DNA of 64,000 nucleotides from Microcoleus sp. FACHB-831 (lineage in GTDB: Bacteria > Cyanobacteriota > Cyanobacteriia > Cyanobacteriales > FACHB-T130): the NCBI RefSeq assembly GCF_014695585.1, contig NZ_JACJON010000077.1, forward strand, positions 1-64,000, in the 5' to 3' direction. Below are positions 44,401-53,929 of the stretch, in pieces. Both the position numbers and the translations under genes were made by a program. Every line of letters starts with the position of its first letter. Within the stretch, counting starts at the first letter, position 1. The notes below the pieces were generated by a model. That model was given only the letters and a program-made list of their open reading frames with translations. It did no database searches and had not been told where the DNA came from.

Positions 44401-44948
44401 ACATCGCAGCCCATAGGGCTGGCAGTTTGCCTCACAATCTCATCGAGGACTCGTTGGGGGTCGAGATTGGAATTGAGGGCGTTAGTGATGCGGTTAACCA
44501 GAGCTTCCCTTTCTGCCTGTTGCTGTAAGGCTTGCTGCGCTGCGTGCAACCTCCTCTGCATCCGGTGACGCTCGATCGCATATTGAATAGAACGCACTAG
44601 CAAGTCTGGATCGGCATTACCTTTAACGAGGTAGTCTTGGGCGCCTGCTTGCACTGAAGCAATGGCGATCTCTTCATCGATGAGACCGCTCATCACCACA
44701 ATCGGCACGTCTGGCGCCGCATTCCCGATTCTTTTCACCGTCTCTAACCCGTTTCCGTCGGGCAAGGATAGATCCAACAATATTGCTGAATAAGGTTGCA
44801 GTGCTAAGCACTCAATTGCTTCTGCTAGCCGAGTTACGTGGAGTAGCTGAATCGGCGGCTCGTACCCTTTCCGCAGCATTTCCTGCACCAGACGGGCATC
44901 GCCTGGGTTGTCCTCCACTAACATTATCTTGATGGTTTCTGGAGGCAT
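41472..44948 (-). CDS. Multi-domain hybrid histidine kinase (REC-GAF-PAS-GAF-PAS-HisKA-HATPase-REC)
   Basis: A 1158-residue cytoplasmic signalling protein. Domains in order: receiver (1-125; MLVEDNPGDARL, phosphoacceptor in ILLDLSLPDGNG), GAF (about 150-320), PAS (about 335-465; GICVTKPDGGTLLTNP), GAF (about 480-640), PAS (about 650-770; VILLDEKGFIDCNSAT), HisKA with the His near 789 (TMSHELRTPLNAILGL), HATPase_c (NLLSNAIKF; GTGLGLALTRRL), and a terminal receiver (phosphoacceptor near 1084 in LILLDVQLPKGVTGF). No transmembrane helix. The receiver at each end points to a phosphorelay that both receives and passes on signals. A Gly/Lys-rich patch near 365-380 looks like a loop insertion. It converges with the GT-TPR gene, leaving 13 bp. 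Confidence 0.92.
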   Translation of the reverse strand: MPPETIKIMLVEDNPGDARLVQEMLRKGYEPPIQLLHVTRLAEAIECLALQPYSAILLDLSLPDGNGLETVKRIGNAAPDVPIVVMSGLIDEEIAIASVQAGAQDYLVKGNADPDLLVRSIQYAIERHRMQRRLHAAQQALQQQAEREALVNRITNALNSNLDPQRVLDEIVRQTASPMGCDVCMVVRDLPESNQIYIEAEYWPGQQDRGGLDGRKWQGKTLVMERWEPVRRAIAHHQPIAITDTAPLLCAPGFREVPADARPAAILLAPIFVRKQYYGNLVVGYLQPRYAFEEWEICLLQQLAQQTALALYNARSYEQLEILVQERTQQLATEKALLEAILNSIQEGICVTKPDGGTLLTNPAFERMKKGKGAWGAGKRGRQEGCGCESLDSSLSNGQLPIISFIPAIRQTLQGQVFTDCELMVGGGKPGEGKWVSISGGAIKDEAGEVLLAVNTTRDITAAKEAEMELAARARQQAAIAYLGQRALASSDFSALLSEAVTLVAKTLEVEYCKILEFLPDTQGLRLRSGAGWPEEMVGKVILNASNDSHASYTLRTGEPTIVEDLGAETRFKASSVLLERGIVSGMSAIVAGINKPFGILSVHTKSKRKFGDDDINFLQAIANVLAQAIDRSQAEQALRESETKFRTLYESTSASVILLDEKGFIDCNSATLRTFGCTALDEFCGKHPAEFSPPTQPNGEDSFALASAHIRTALKMGSSRFDWLHCKLEGGQFPAEVTLTAIELGGRALVLAVVNDITKRIEREAELRAAKEAAEAGSRAKSEFLATMSHELRTPLNAILGLSHVLGEGLFGSLNLKQQEYVSCINSSGEHLLSLINDILDLSKIEAGKEQLSPAPVLVSDLCEYALAIVRDQAWVRGLELSLEIEPGAMFCLADERRMRQMLLNLLSNAIKFTPAGKVSLIVEKRDAMDWLGLRAIAFRVIDTGIGIEPEKLPLLFEPFRQLDSGLNKQFSGTGLGLALTRRLARLHGGEVTVESIIGEGSEFTLYMPASEEDACGEEAREIMRQGDSAVVSCAIAGRILVVEDDPRSAMLLQDYLQLAGYNVEVLTDGIDFLMRVRSFRPDLILLDVQLPKGVTGFDLLLQLRQEPETKNVPVVMVTAMAMEGDRDRCLAAGADDYLSKPVGIAQLESMLMRYLP

Positions 44949-46474
44949 AGTTCAAGCCAAAGTGGCGGTTAACATTATCTATGCGGGCGTTTTGCTTACT
45001 GCCCTGAAATTAAATCTAAATCGTTTACTTTCGCCAAACTTGGTGTTTCGAGCCAGAATCTCCAGGGTCGTTTTGATAAAGCTCAACAACAGATCCCGAG
45101 CGACTGGCGCGATTAATGTGCAAGACGGCATGTAGATTCTAGCTATTATAAATAGCCTGACTGGTCTGTGGATGTTGCCATAATTACCACAGGGCTTTGT
45201 TTGAGATGATTTTTGTTCGTAATTCCGCAGGCTCATCTCACTTGTGAACATTTACAATTAATCACCCTCACTCCACCGCGAACGGGGGGAAGTAAGCTGT
45301 CACACCTTTAATTTACCTGTTGTGGTAAAAGGCGAGAGAATTTGTTGCTTTTCCCACAATATATGAAGGCAGGCAATTTCAATGCTCATTAGCTTACACT
45401 TCTCGGTCTGTGTAAGCAGATTGGGCTTGATGTTTTTACCTTCATTGAGATGCTCTCCATTTCTTCGAGCGCCTCACATCCAATAGCTTAGACTTGCTTG
45501 GCGTCTTACTGCGGTAATGCTAAAGCTTCTTTACTATCGTCAGCTACATTTGGCTTACTTAGGCTTTGACCCATTTAGGAAATTTTCTGCGAGTCAGCCG
45601 TATATCCCCTAGATTACCTTCTATTAACACAATCTAGGCCATGCTCTTGCTAATATTCAGAGTTATGAATTATTAAATAAATATTCAGATTTGAGGTTTG
45701 GGAATTTTATATCTTTACCCTACAGTTGATTTAACTATTTAATACTTTATTTCCTTACTAATCAGAATATTGGCTGTAGCAGAAGCTAGAACTCACCTTC
45801 TTCTGTGTGTCTAGAATATTGTATCGAACTTGTAACTATTGTCGTTAAAACTACCGATGCATGACTTAAATACAGATATCCTAGTGTTTATCGCTACTGT
45901 AAACACCAGAAGCACCTTTACTAGATTTTTATAGGATCGGCAAGGGTGAAACTACTCTACTTTTACGCGATAGCTCTTAGTGCATTTAACTGCTAGAGCG
46001 CCTACCAGGACATGATCCCCAGGATAGATGGTCGTATCGAATCGACACAGCTACTATCTAAATAATCAGAGCAATTGCAGCAGCCAAGGCTCTTTTCTTT
46101 TTGTATATAAGCGCCCAACCAAAATATGCGAACCGCTCGAATTTCACCGCTGTGGGAACGAGTGCCCCCCAGATCGTATGGTGGCAGCCAACTGACGACA
46201 GGCCGCCTGACAAAACAAGTATTGCGCCCGCTCCCCAAGATATACAGCTTGTGTTTATGGGGGTTGCTAAAAAAACGCACGGCTAATAAGCGGGTTATTT
46301 CAAGACTAGGCCAAAGCTGCGATCGCTCTATTTTATTGGCGGACATTCTTTAGGTGATTATCCTCACATATCGAATCAAAAAAAAATTGTAAAATTTCTT
46401 TGTTCAATCGCTACATTCCCGATCCCAGACTAGCTTTTTAAAATTACTTGTTTGCCCTCTGGAGCTTAAAAATC
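44949..46474. other. Long non-coding stretch
   Basis: About 1.5 kb without a convincing gene, the longest gap in the window. Open frames here (for example 46002-46346 on the minus strand and 46101-46286 on the plus strand) overlap one another and show no known domain. The stretch is AT-rich, has few GCGATCGC octamers and no obvious long hairpin. It includes the promoters of the divergent kinase and zinc-ribbon genes. A small RNA or a fully degraded gene is possible but nothing in the text proves one. Confidence 0.5.
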
Positions 46475-46654
46475 ATGAACTTGAATACCTGTCCTTGTTG
46501 CGGTGGTTTGTTATTACGCCATGCTCGCCAGCGGGGTATTTATTGGTTTTGCACCTCCTGTCGCCAGGAAATGATGCCTCTGGTGGGTGAGAAGAAGCCT
46601 GTTTGCAATACATTGAAGGTGCGATCGCTCGCCACTACTGCGGCGAAGCCATAG
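46475..46654 (+). CDS. Small zinc-ribbon protein
   Basis: A 59-residue protein. Two CxxC knuckles, CPCCGG (about 5-10) and CTSCRQEM (about 27-34), are separated by about 18 residues, the layout of a zinc ribbon. The C-terminal 25 residues are polar and variable. ATG at 46475 is preferred to a start nine codons upstream because the ribbon begins directly after it, and GGAG lies about 11 bases upstream. Small zinc ribbons of this kind are common in cyanobacteria and have no assigned role; binding to nucleic acid or protein is possible. Confidence 0.7.
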   Translation: MNLNTCPCCGGLLLRHARQRGIYWFCTSCRQEMMPLVGEKKPVCNTLKVRSLATTAAKP

Positions 46655-46714
46655 GATAAATTTGTTTGTTCCTCATTGCTCGCGAGCGATTACGGAGTTA
46701 TAAGTTATAAATTC

Positions 46715-46735
46715 ATAACTCATAACTCATAACTC
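46715..46735. repeat. Heptanucleotide tandem repeat (ATAACTC)3
   Basis: Three tandem copies of ATAACTC between the zinc-ribbon and alcohol dehydrogenase genes, with an upstream partial inverted copy (GTTATAAGTTATAA). Typical cyanobacterial short tandem repeat. Confidence 0.75.
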
Positions 46736-46801
46736 TCCCGCCCCCGCCAGCCCCCATTGCCCTGATACAATCAGCTTGGAAATAGTTAGTGGCAGTGGAT
46801 A

Positions 46802-47842
46802 ATGCTCGCAGCTGTACTTTACGGACAAGAAGATCTGCGCCTCGAACAAGTAGCCGATCCGACGCCTGATGCTGGTGAAGTCGTGATTCAAGTGGCGGCG
46901 GCGACTACCTGCGGCACAGATTTGAAGGTCTGGCGTCGCGGGGGTCATGCAAAAATGCTGCGTCCTCCTACCCTGTTCGGTCACGAAGCTGCTGGGCGCA
47001 TTGTAGCGATGGGCGCAGGTGTCCAAGGTTGGCAGATAGGCGATCGCGTAGTAGCTAATAACTCTGCACCTTGCATGAGTTGCTTTTTTTGTCAACGCCG
47101 AGAATATTCTCTTTGCCCCAACTTGACTTGGAATAACGGCACTTTTGCCAGTTATCTAAAAATTCCAGCACCGATTGTCCAGCACAATTTGTTGCCCATT
47201 CCAGGGGAATTGCCCGACGATCTAGCCTCGATGACTGAACCTTTAGCTTGCGTGCTGCATGGCACTGCGCGTTCTAATGTCCAGCCTGGGGATAAAGTGG
47301 CAGTCTTGGGCGATGGTGCGATTGGCCTGATGTTCGTCGCGGCTCTAACTCACCAGTTAGATGCTGAAGTAGTATTATTTGGAGGCAACGACCAGCGTCT
47401 GGAAATTGGGCAAAAGCTGGGGGCGTCTCAGACATTCAATTACCATCAGACACCAGATATACCAGCAACAGTGAAAGAACTGACAGACGGGCTGGGTGCA
47501 GATGTAGTAATTGAAGCGACCGGAGTACCAGAAGTTTGGGAAAGCGCGATCGCGATCGCGCGTCCTGGTGCCACAGTTAACTTATTTGGCGGTTGTCCCC
47601 GCGATACTTCTATCACCGTCAATACAGAACAGTTGCACTACAGCGAACTAACCCTTAAAGGTGTTTTTCACAACACACCAGCCTACGTGCGAGATGCCCT
47701 ATCGCTGATTGCCAGCCGATCCATACCATTTGAATTACTCATCAGCGATCGCCGACCTCTCAAGGATTTAGAGCAAGTCTTCTGCGATATGAAGAATCGT
47801 AAGGCGATTAAGGTAGCAATCGACCCCAGTATGGCATCTTAA
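46802..47842 (+). CDS. Zinc-dependent alcohol dehydrogenase family protein
   Basis: A 346-residue medium-chain dehydrogenase. The catalytic zinc ligands are in TTCGTDLKVW (Cys at about 37) and LFGHEAAGRI (His-Glu at about 60), with a second acidic ligand in ASMTEPLACVLHG. The structural zinc lobe shows CMSCFFCQRREYSLC (four Cys, about 90-104). The NAD(P)-binding motif is VAVLGDGAIGLMFVAAL. The closest-looking groups are threonine/sorbitol dehydrogenase types, so a polyol or sugar alcohol is a likely substrate. Monocistronic; no linked pathway genes. Confidence 0.88.
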   Translation: MLAAVLYGQEDLRLEQVADPTPDAGEVVIQVAAATTCGTDLKVWRRGGHAKMLRPPTLFGHEAAGRIVAMGAGVQGWQIGDRVVANNSAPCMSCFFCQRREYSLCPNLTWNNGTFASYLKIPAPIVQHNLLPIPGELPDDLASMTEPLACVLHGTARSNVQPGDKVAVLGDGAIGLMFVAALTHQLDAEVVLFGGNDQRLEIGQKLGASQTFNYHQTPDIPATVKELTDGLGADVVIEATGVPEVWESAIAIARPGATVNLFGGCPRDTSITVNTEQLHYSELTLKGVFHNTPAYVRDALSLIASRSIPFELLISDRRPLKDLEQVFCDMKNRKAIKVAIDPSMAS

Positions 47843-47938
47843 GAATAGATGGAAGACAAATTCTGCATCATCAGGGCGTCGTGCATCGCGTCCATTTATA
47901 AATTTTTGTGGTGACGAATTTGGCTCTTAGGAGGAGTT

Positions 47939-48574
47939 ATGGGTATATTCAGACGGCGGTCATTCTTGTCACAAAAAGAGCAAACAGCAAAGAGCAAAAT
48001 TAAATACTTATTTCTTTTGCCGTTTAACTTCTTACTTTTTACTTCTTCAGCCAACGCCTTACCTGGTCAAAGTACAGACGAAGTTGTTGCGTGGATCAAC
48101 GCCAACCCCACCCTTAGACCTGGGATTGGCGATGGGTTGCAGGTGCGTAAGAACGATACAGCGCGGGTGCGGTTTAACTTTGACGCTACCATCCTTCCTC
48201 CCGGCCAACTTACTCTTCCCAGAGATAACAACACTATTCGCACAGAAACCTTTTCGTTCTTTGACACGATTAATGGCGTTACACCAGGGCGTCTCAAAGA
48301 AGCGCTGAGGATAATCTATGGGCTGGATATTTATCAAGATTACGATCGCGCAAAACTTGTATATGTCTACCCCAGCCCACAAACAATAGATCTAGCTAGG
48401 CGGGAGAATAGGATTCTGTTGGAGGCGCAACAAGGAGAACTGCGCTTAGGAGATAGATACGCTTACTGGATGGAAGTTACCCAAGCACAGAAAGGCAAGG
48501 CATTCAACGGTCAAATGACGATTTTTCTTAGAGAAGACTTGGACAAGCTGGAGACTCAGTTGCGCGGGCGCTGA
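47939..48574 (+). CDS. Secreted hypothetical protein
   Basis: A 211-residue protein with an N-terminal basic region and hydrophobic segment (about 22-38, IKYLFLLPFNFLLFTSSANA) ending in a signal peptidase I-like ANA site. The mature part begins LPGQSTDEVVAWINANPTLRPGIGDGLQV and is mixed alpha/beta, with conserved-looking YGLDIYQDYDRAKLVYVYPS and YAYWMEVTQAQ. I recognise no domain of known function. It has one of the best ribosome-binding sites in the window (AGGAGG then ATG), so it is probably well expressed. Monocistronic. Confidence 0.75.
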   Translation: MGIFRRRSFLSQKEQTAKSKIKYLFLLPFNFLLFTSSANALPGQSTDEVVAWINANPTLRPGIGDGLQVRKNDTARVRFNFDATILPPGQLTLPRDNNTIRTETFSFFDTINGVTPGRLKEALRIIYGLDIYQDYDRAKLVYVYPSPQTIDLARRENRILLEAQQGELRLGDRYAYWMEVTQAQKGKAFNGQMTIFLREDLDKLETQLRGR

Positions 48575-48608
48575 AAAATTATGAATTTTAAGAGCTAAGT
48601 TTCATAAT

Positions 48609-48950
48609 TCATAATTGCCAAACCCCAGCAAAAATACTCTTAACCGCTGTGGTAATTCGTTTTAAGTCTTCATCCAGCAGGGGTGGCCAGTTCACCCCAG
48701 ACTGGCGTCCGGCTTCAAAGCGCTGTCGGCTCTCATAAGACAATTGATACAGCGCATAAATTAATTCTCGGTCAAGATTCGCTGCACCTTGCAAATTCTC
48801 AAACATTATTTTAAGTGCCAGCAAAATATTAGTTACCTGACCGGGAATCGGTGCTTTTCCCATTTTCAGCCGCACCAGCAAAGCATCAAAATTTTGCTCT
48901 GAAGCCATGCCTTGAGTAATTAGAAAGCTACGAGCAGTTTTGTAATCCAT
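48609..48950 (-). CDS. Conserved cyanobacterial protein (often mislabelled dethiobiotin synthetase)
   Basis: A 113-residue all-helical protein starting MDYKTARSFLITQG. Blocks such as LLVRLKMGKAPIPGQVTNILLALK and LDRELIYALYQLSYESRQ, and the ending FAGVWQL, match a cyanobacterial family that I recall being labelled dethiobiotin synthetase in places. No P-loop or BioD motif is present, so that label is not supported. ATG at 48950 is chosen over a longer frame because it starts 7 bases after the upstream phosphatase stop and matches the family start. Probably co-transcribed with the phosphatase gene. Confidence 0.75.
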   Translation of the reverse strand: MDYKTARSFLITQGMASEQNFDALLVRLKMGKAPIPGQVTNILLALKIMFENLQGAANLDRELIYALYQLSYESRQRFEAGRQSGVNWPPLLDEDLKRITTAVKSIFAGVWQL

Positions 48951-48957
48951 TCTAAGT

Positions 48958-50712
48958 TTAAATATGTTGACGGAGGCGGAATTCATCGAATTTCACAACC
49001 TGCGATTCCGGTTCCCGCGTGTCGAAGCGATAGCTGCTCACCGTACCAGCGCCAGTGTCTAAGATGCTAAAGACAGTAATATCATTACTGGCAACATAGG
49101 GCAAAGGCTGGCCATCTTCACCCACGAGGGGAGCGATCGCAGGTACTATAGGCTCCAGTCCATTGGGGTTGCCAGTTACAGCATAATCTGATCCAAAGTT
49201 TGATGGGAGCGATCGCTTCTTATCACCAATAAAAGCACCGTAAGAGTTACCTACATTTGAAGTTTCCAAAAAGTGCATCCCTTTCTGACTAATAAAGCGA
49301 TTCCACAAGTGCGAATGTCCGTAGAATACAAGCTGCACGCCTGCTGTCTCTAACAACGGCACGACATCGCGAATTATATAATCTGCCTGTTTAGGGTACT
49401 CGTATCGCACAGCTTTTATGCTCCCATCTGCATTATTTTCGCGTACCTGAAGCGGGTCGGTGTAGGCAGGAACTATATTCTCCCCCAGAGAATGCGGCGG
49501 GTGATGAAACATTACAATCTTGTACTTCGACTCCTTAAAATCCTGGCTGTTAAGTTCTTCCTCCAGCCATTTATATTGAGTGCTACCCTTGGCAATTGGT
49601 TCAAAAATGTGTTGTCCGTATCCCCAGTTAATTGGGTCGTTCAAGTCTTGCTCTCGTTCGGAAAACTTTCCCTTAGTTTTTGGATCGATTCCCCAAGGAC
49701 GCCACACATTCGTAATGTAGAGTACTACCAAGCGCACGTCTCCAAAAGTTACGGCGTAGTATTTTTTACCGCCTTCGTTGCTCTGGGGTAAACTGAAAAT
49801 CTCTTCATAAGTATCGGTGTTAAAGGAATTGTCTTTCACCGAAGTTTTGGTAGATTTTAATTCCTGGGCATCCAAGCGGGGGAAAGCATCGCTGAACTGG
49901 TCATCCAGACTGCTGTCCATTGAGAAGCGACCCATTACTTCATGGTTGCCAATTGTGGCGAACATGGGGGCGTGTTGGAGGAATTCGCCGCCTTTATAAA
50001 TTGTCCCCACACCGTTCTTTTCAAGTTCAAATTTTGCCCGACCTTGGAGAGCAGGAAATAATGCGCCGCCTCTGTTATCATCAAACCACTCTGAAGCGCG
50101 GTCGGGAACGTTTACCATATCGCCAGCAAACAAGACTGCATCGACTTGCCCAACACTCTCCGCTGCTTTTTGCAGATTAGCAGATGTCATGGGCTTGAGC
50201 TGATGGTCGGAGGTGAGTAGTATTTGAATTGGCGTCCCCGGTGCAGGTGTGGGCGCAAGAGTAAACTGCTTACTATTAATAGTTTTGCCATCTTCCCGGA
50301 CGCTACTCACGCGATAAGGTACGCGGGTGTTTGGGGTTAATCCCGTGACGGTGGCTTGGTGACGCCAGATGTCGCGCATTGTAGTTTGCTTGTAAACTTG
50401 AGCGTCAGCGGTTTGTTTGCCTACTCTAGATTTTTGGTCTTCCCTTGTGCGGCTGAGTTTTGTCGTCGTGGCGATCGCGCTTTGCTGTAAATTTTCACCA
50501 TAGGCAACTGTATGGCGCGAACCTGCAAACTCGGTAAACCACACAACTTGCACCAGGTTGCTTGCCGGAAATTGTAAAAATGGATCTGTTAGTAACTCGC
50601 CCGCTGATTTCATAGATGGCAGCGCAGTTAATGGCACAGTAATTAGAGTAAGGGATACAAGAACTATTAATACAGCCCTTAGCAGTTTAGATCTTTGCTG
50701 TATTTTATTCAT
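48958..50712 (-). CDS. Purple acid phosphatase-like metallophosphoesterase
   Basis: A 584-residue exported phosphatase. A signal peptide (about 9-32) precedes an N-terminal fibronectin III-like domain (about 40-145; TRVPYRVSSVREDGKT), as in purple acid phosphatases. The metallophosphoesterase domain shows LLTSDHQLKP, AGDMVN, TIGNHEVMG (the metal-bridging GNHE), VMFHHPPHS and FYGHSHLWNR, giving the full set of metal ligands. The C-terminus is beta-rich. It likely hydrolyses organic phosphate esters outside the cytoplasm. No Pho-box is recognisable by eye upstream. It is followed at 7 bp by a small unknown gene. Confidence 0.88.
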   Translation of the reverse strand: MNKIQQRSKLLRAVLIVLVSLTLITVPLTALPSMKSAGELLTDPFLQFPASNLVQVVWFTEFAGSRHTVAYGENLQQSAIATTTKLSRTREDQKSRVGKQTADAQVYKQTTMRDIWRHQATVTGLTPNTRVPYRVSSVREDGKTINSKQFTLAPTPAPGTPIQILLTSDHQLKPMTSANLQKAAESVGQVDAVLFAGDMVNVPDRASEWFDDNRGGALFPALQGRAKFELEKNGVGTIYKGGEFLQHAPMFATIGNHEVMGRFSMDSSLDDQFSDAFPRLDAQELKSTKTSVKDNSFNTDTYEEIFSLPQSNEGGKKYYAVTFGDVRLVVLYITNVWRPWGIDPKTKGKFSEREQDLNDPINWGYGQHIFEPIAKGSTQYKWLEEELNSQDFKESKYKIVMFHHPPHSLGENIVPAYTDPLQVRENNADGSIKAVRYEYPKQADYIIRDVVPLLETAGVQLVFYGHSHLWNRFISQKGMHFLETSNVGNSYGAFIGDKKRSLPSNFGSDYAVTGNPNGLEPIVPAIAPLVGEDGQPLPYVASNDITVFSILDTGAGTVSSYRFDTREPESQVVKFDEFRLRQHI

Positions 50713-50874
50713 GGGGTATATCGTGGTTGGAAATTTAAATTTCTAGCAAGATGCCCAAGATATGCAGAAATATGCAAAATTTTAAATAAAAAATTTGCCT
50801 TCAGTTTTGAAGCTTTATCGGCTCAATCTCTGAAGGCATTACCCTATAGGGGTTTTATATTTAATTTGTACCGA

Positions 50875-50948
50875 TCGGAGCGGCGGGATTCGAACCCACG
50901 ACCCCTACTACCCCAAAGTAGTGCGCTACCAAGCTGCGCTACGCCCCG
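50875..50948 (-). tRNA. trnP-UGG: tRNA-Pro (anticodon UGG)
   Basis: A full cloverleaf of 74 bases read on the minus strand. The acceptor stem CGGGGCG pairs with CGCTCCG (one G-U), the D arm is GCGCAGCTTGGTAGCGC, the anticodon stem is CTACT/AGTAG with loop TTGGGGT (anticodon TGG), and the T arm is GTGGG-TTCGAAT-CCCGC. The 3' CCA is not encoded, as is usual in cyanobacteria. Confidence 0.97.
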
Positions 50949-51093
50949 TAATTTCATCGGCATAGACAAATATAACACGCTATTAAAGTTTTGAGTGAAA
51001 AGAAACCAAGTTTGTTGTTAGTTTTGAGTTTTTAGCTGAATTTGAGTGGAGGCTAAGTATACTGGAGGGGGCGACATAAAACTAGAGAAGTGT

Positions 51094-51321
51094 ATGCATA
51101 AGCGTTCCCCGTTTGATACAACCCAGATTATGTACCGAGCTGAGGAGCTGGTTAGTGCTGCCTCCAATCGCTATCGGATTACGGTTCAAGTGGCGAATCG
51201 TGCAAAGCGTCGTCGCTATGAAGAGTTTGATACTGAGATGGACCCGATGATGAAACCAGTACTCCGGGCGATTACTGAGATGTCAGATGAGCTGACACAA
51301 CCGGAAATTATTGGTGATTAG
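51094..51321 (+). CDS. rpoZ: DNA-directed RNA polymerase omega subunit
   Basis: A 75-residue cyanobacterial omega subunit ([19 protein letters not shown], then [23 protein letters not shown]), which helps assemble and stabilise RNA polymerase through the beta' subunit. ATG at 51094 is preferred over an in-frame start 16 codons upstream: an AGAGAAG signal precedes it and the family starts here. The C-terminus is acidic. It is 15 bases ahead of the next gene, so the two are probably transcribed together. Confidence 0.95.
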   Translation: MHKRSPFDTTQIMYRAEELVSAASNRYRITVQVANRAKRRRYEEFDTEMDPMMKPVLRAITEMSDELTQPEIIGD

Positions 51322-51336
51322 AGGAAGGTTTCGTGC

Positions 51337-52002
51337 GTGGCGAGGAGTTTGAGGAGCGATCGCTTGGCATTCAAAAACCTAAATGCAATAAAAACTGGCA
51401 GGGTTCAAAGACGAATCCTGCGTTTTGCTTTTGCCGCCCTGATTGGTGTCTGCCTGGTTCTTGCAGGTGTGGGCATTAAACACTCAGGCGGCTTTTTTTG
51501 GGCAAGCTACGATATAGCCGTTGCCCAGCGCTTTAGTCCGTCAGATGTGGCAAAGCAAGTCTATCAACGCCTACCGGATTTCCCCCAAGAAAACCAATAC
51601 GTTAGTAAGGAAACGGGCAAGGTGGCGACTGATAACACTCTGGCGAATCGCTTGATCCGCTATCACATATATGTGAAAAATCGTCCCCCTATATATCGGC
51701 TGGATTGGAAAATGACTCTAGCTGATTATCTCGGTGCTAACGAGTACCTGCGAGAAGCAGTGTATCCGGGTTACGATACTTTGCAGAAAAATCCGATGGA
51801 GGGTGACAGGACAGCGATTAATCGCTTGAATCGCTCTCAGCGCGAAGCTTTGATTAATGTTCTCGTTACCACTTTTGATCCCAAATACAACGAAAGAGCA
51901 ACACCTACCCCTGTGGCGTCACCTAAGCCACCTACAAACTCCAGGCAAAGAGCCACCCCAACGCGACCAAAGCCGGGAGATGCTCAGTTACTAAAGCCTT
52001 AG
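51337..52002 (+). CDS. Membrane-anchored hypothetical protein downstream of rpoZ
   Basis: A 221-residue protein from GTG 51337, preceded by GAGGAAGG. One transmembrane helix (about 28-47, FAFAALIGVCLVLAGVGI) follows a basic N-terminus. The outside part (about 60-185) is mixed helical with SPSDVAKQVYQRLPDFPQEN, LANRLIRYHIYVKNRPP and YRLDWKMTLADYLGAN, and the C-terminal 35 residues are Pro/Thr-rich. It looks like a conserved cyanobacterial family with no known function. A TTG start at 51364, after TTGAGGAG, is an alternative. Confidence 0.75.
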   Translation: MARSLRSDRLAFKNLNAIKTGRVQRRILRFAFAALIGVCLVLAGVGIKHSGGFFWASYDIAVAQRFSPSDVAKQVYQRLPDFPQENQYVSKETGKVATDNTLANRLIRYHIYVKNRPPIYRLDWKMTLADYLGANEYLREAVYPGYDTLQKNPMEGDRTAINRLNRSQREALINVLVTTFDPKYNERATPTPVASPKPPTNSRQRATPTRPKPGDAQLLKP

Positions 52003-52044
52003 AAGCGGTAATTGGTAATTAGTAATTGGAGGTAATTTTAATCA

Positions 52045-52072
52045 AAAATCCAAAATCCAAAATCCAAAATCC
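52045..52072. repeat. Heptanucleotide tandem repeat (AAAATCC)4
   Basis: Four exact copies of AAAATCC that end 2 bases before the DUF1818 start codon. A GGAGG sequence lies at 52028-52032, just upstream of the repeat and about 42 bases before the ATG, so the repeat may have expanded between a former ribosome-binding site and its gene. Confidence 0.9.
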
Positions 52073-52074
52073 TG

Positions 52075-52440
52075 ATGGAGCGTGTTGTTAAGAGTGGAGA
52101 GGGTTGGCGTATCGGCTGGAACCCCAACTCCGATGAATTTAAAGGTTTGGTGGCTGGAGAAAATTGGGCTATTGAACTTACTGAGCCGGAGTTGAATGAC
52201 TTTTGCCGATTGTTGGGGCAACTGGCTGAGACTATGAGCCAGATGACCGCCGAGTTAATGGATGAAGAGAAAATTGCCTGTGAAGCCGAGAGCGATCGCC
52301 TGTGGATGGAAGTAGAAGGCTATCCCCACGCTTACAACATTCACTTTATCCTGAACGCAGGACGTCGCGCCGAAGGCACTTGGCCTGCGGCAGCTGTTCC
52401 TGGTCTAGTTCAAGCAGTTCAGACGTTAATGGTGTTTTGA
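52075..52440 (+). CDS. DUF1818 family protein
   Basis: A 121-residue soluble protein of the cyanobacterial DUF1818 family (MERVVKSGEGWRIGWNP, ENWAIELTEPELNDFCRLL, GRRAEGTWPAAAVPGLVQA). The function is unknown. No membrane segment or signal peptide. It ends 17 bases from the convergent hetR stop. The start has no adjacent Shine-Dalgarno because of the heptamer repeat directly before it; translation may rely on a start without leader pairing or on the distant GGAGG. Confidence 0.85.
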   Translation: MERVVKSGEGWRIGWNPNSDEFKGLVAGENWAIELTEPELNDFCRLLGQLAETMSQMTAELMDEEKIACEAESDRLWMEVEGYPHAYNIHFILNAGRRAEGTWPAAAVPGLVQAVQTLMVF

Positions 52441-52457
52441 AGGCTAAAAACTTATTT

Positions 52458-53929
<1,472 letters not shown>

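Noticed and set aside
46002-46346. 114-codon minus-strand frame in the long gap
   Set aside because: Overlaps two other frames on the opposite strand and has no family resemblance; frames of this size occur by chance here.
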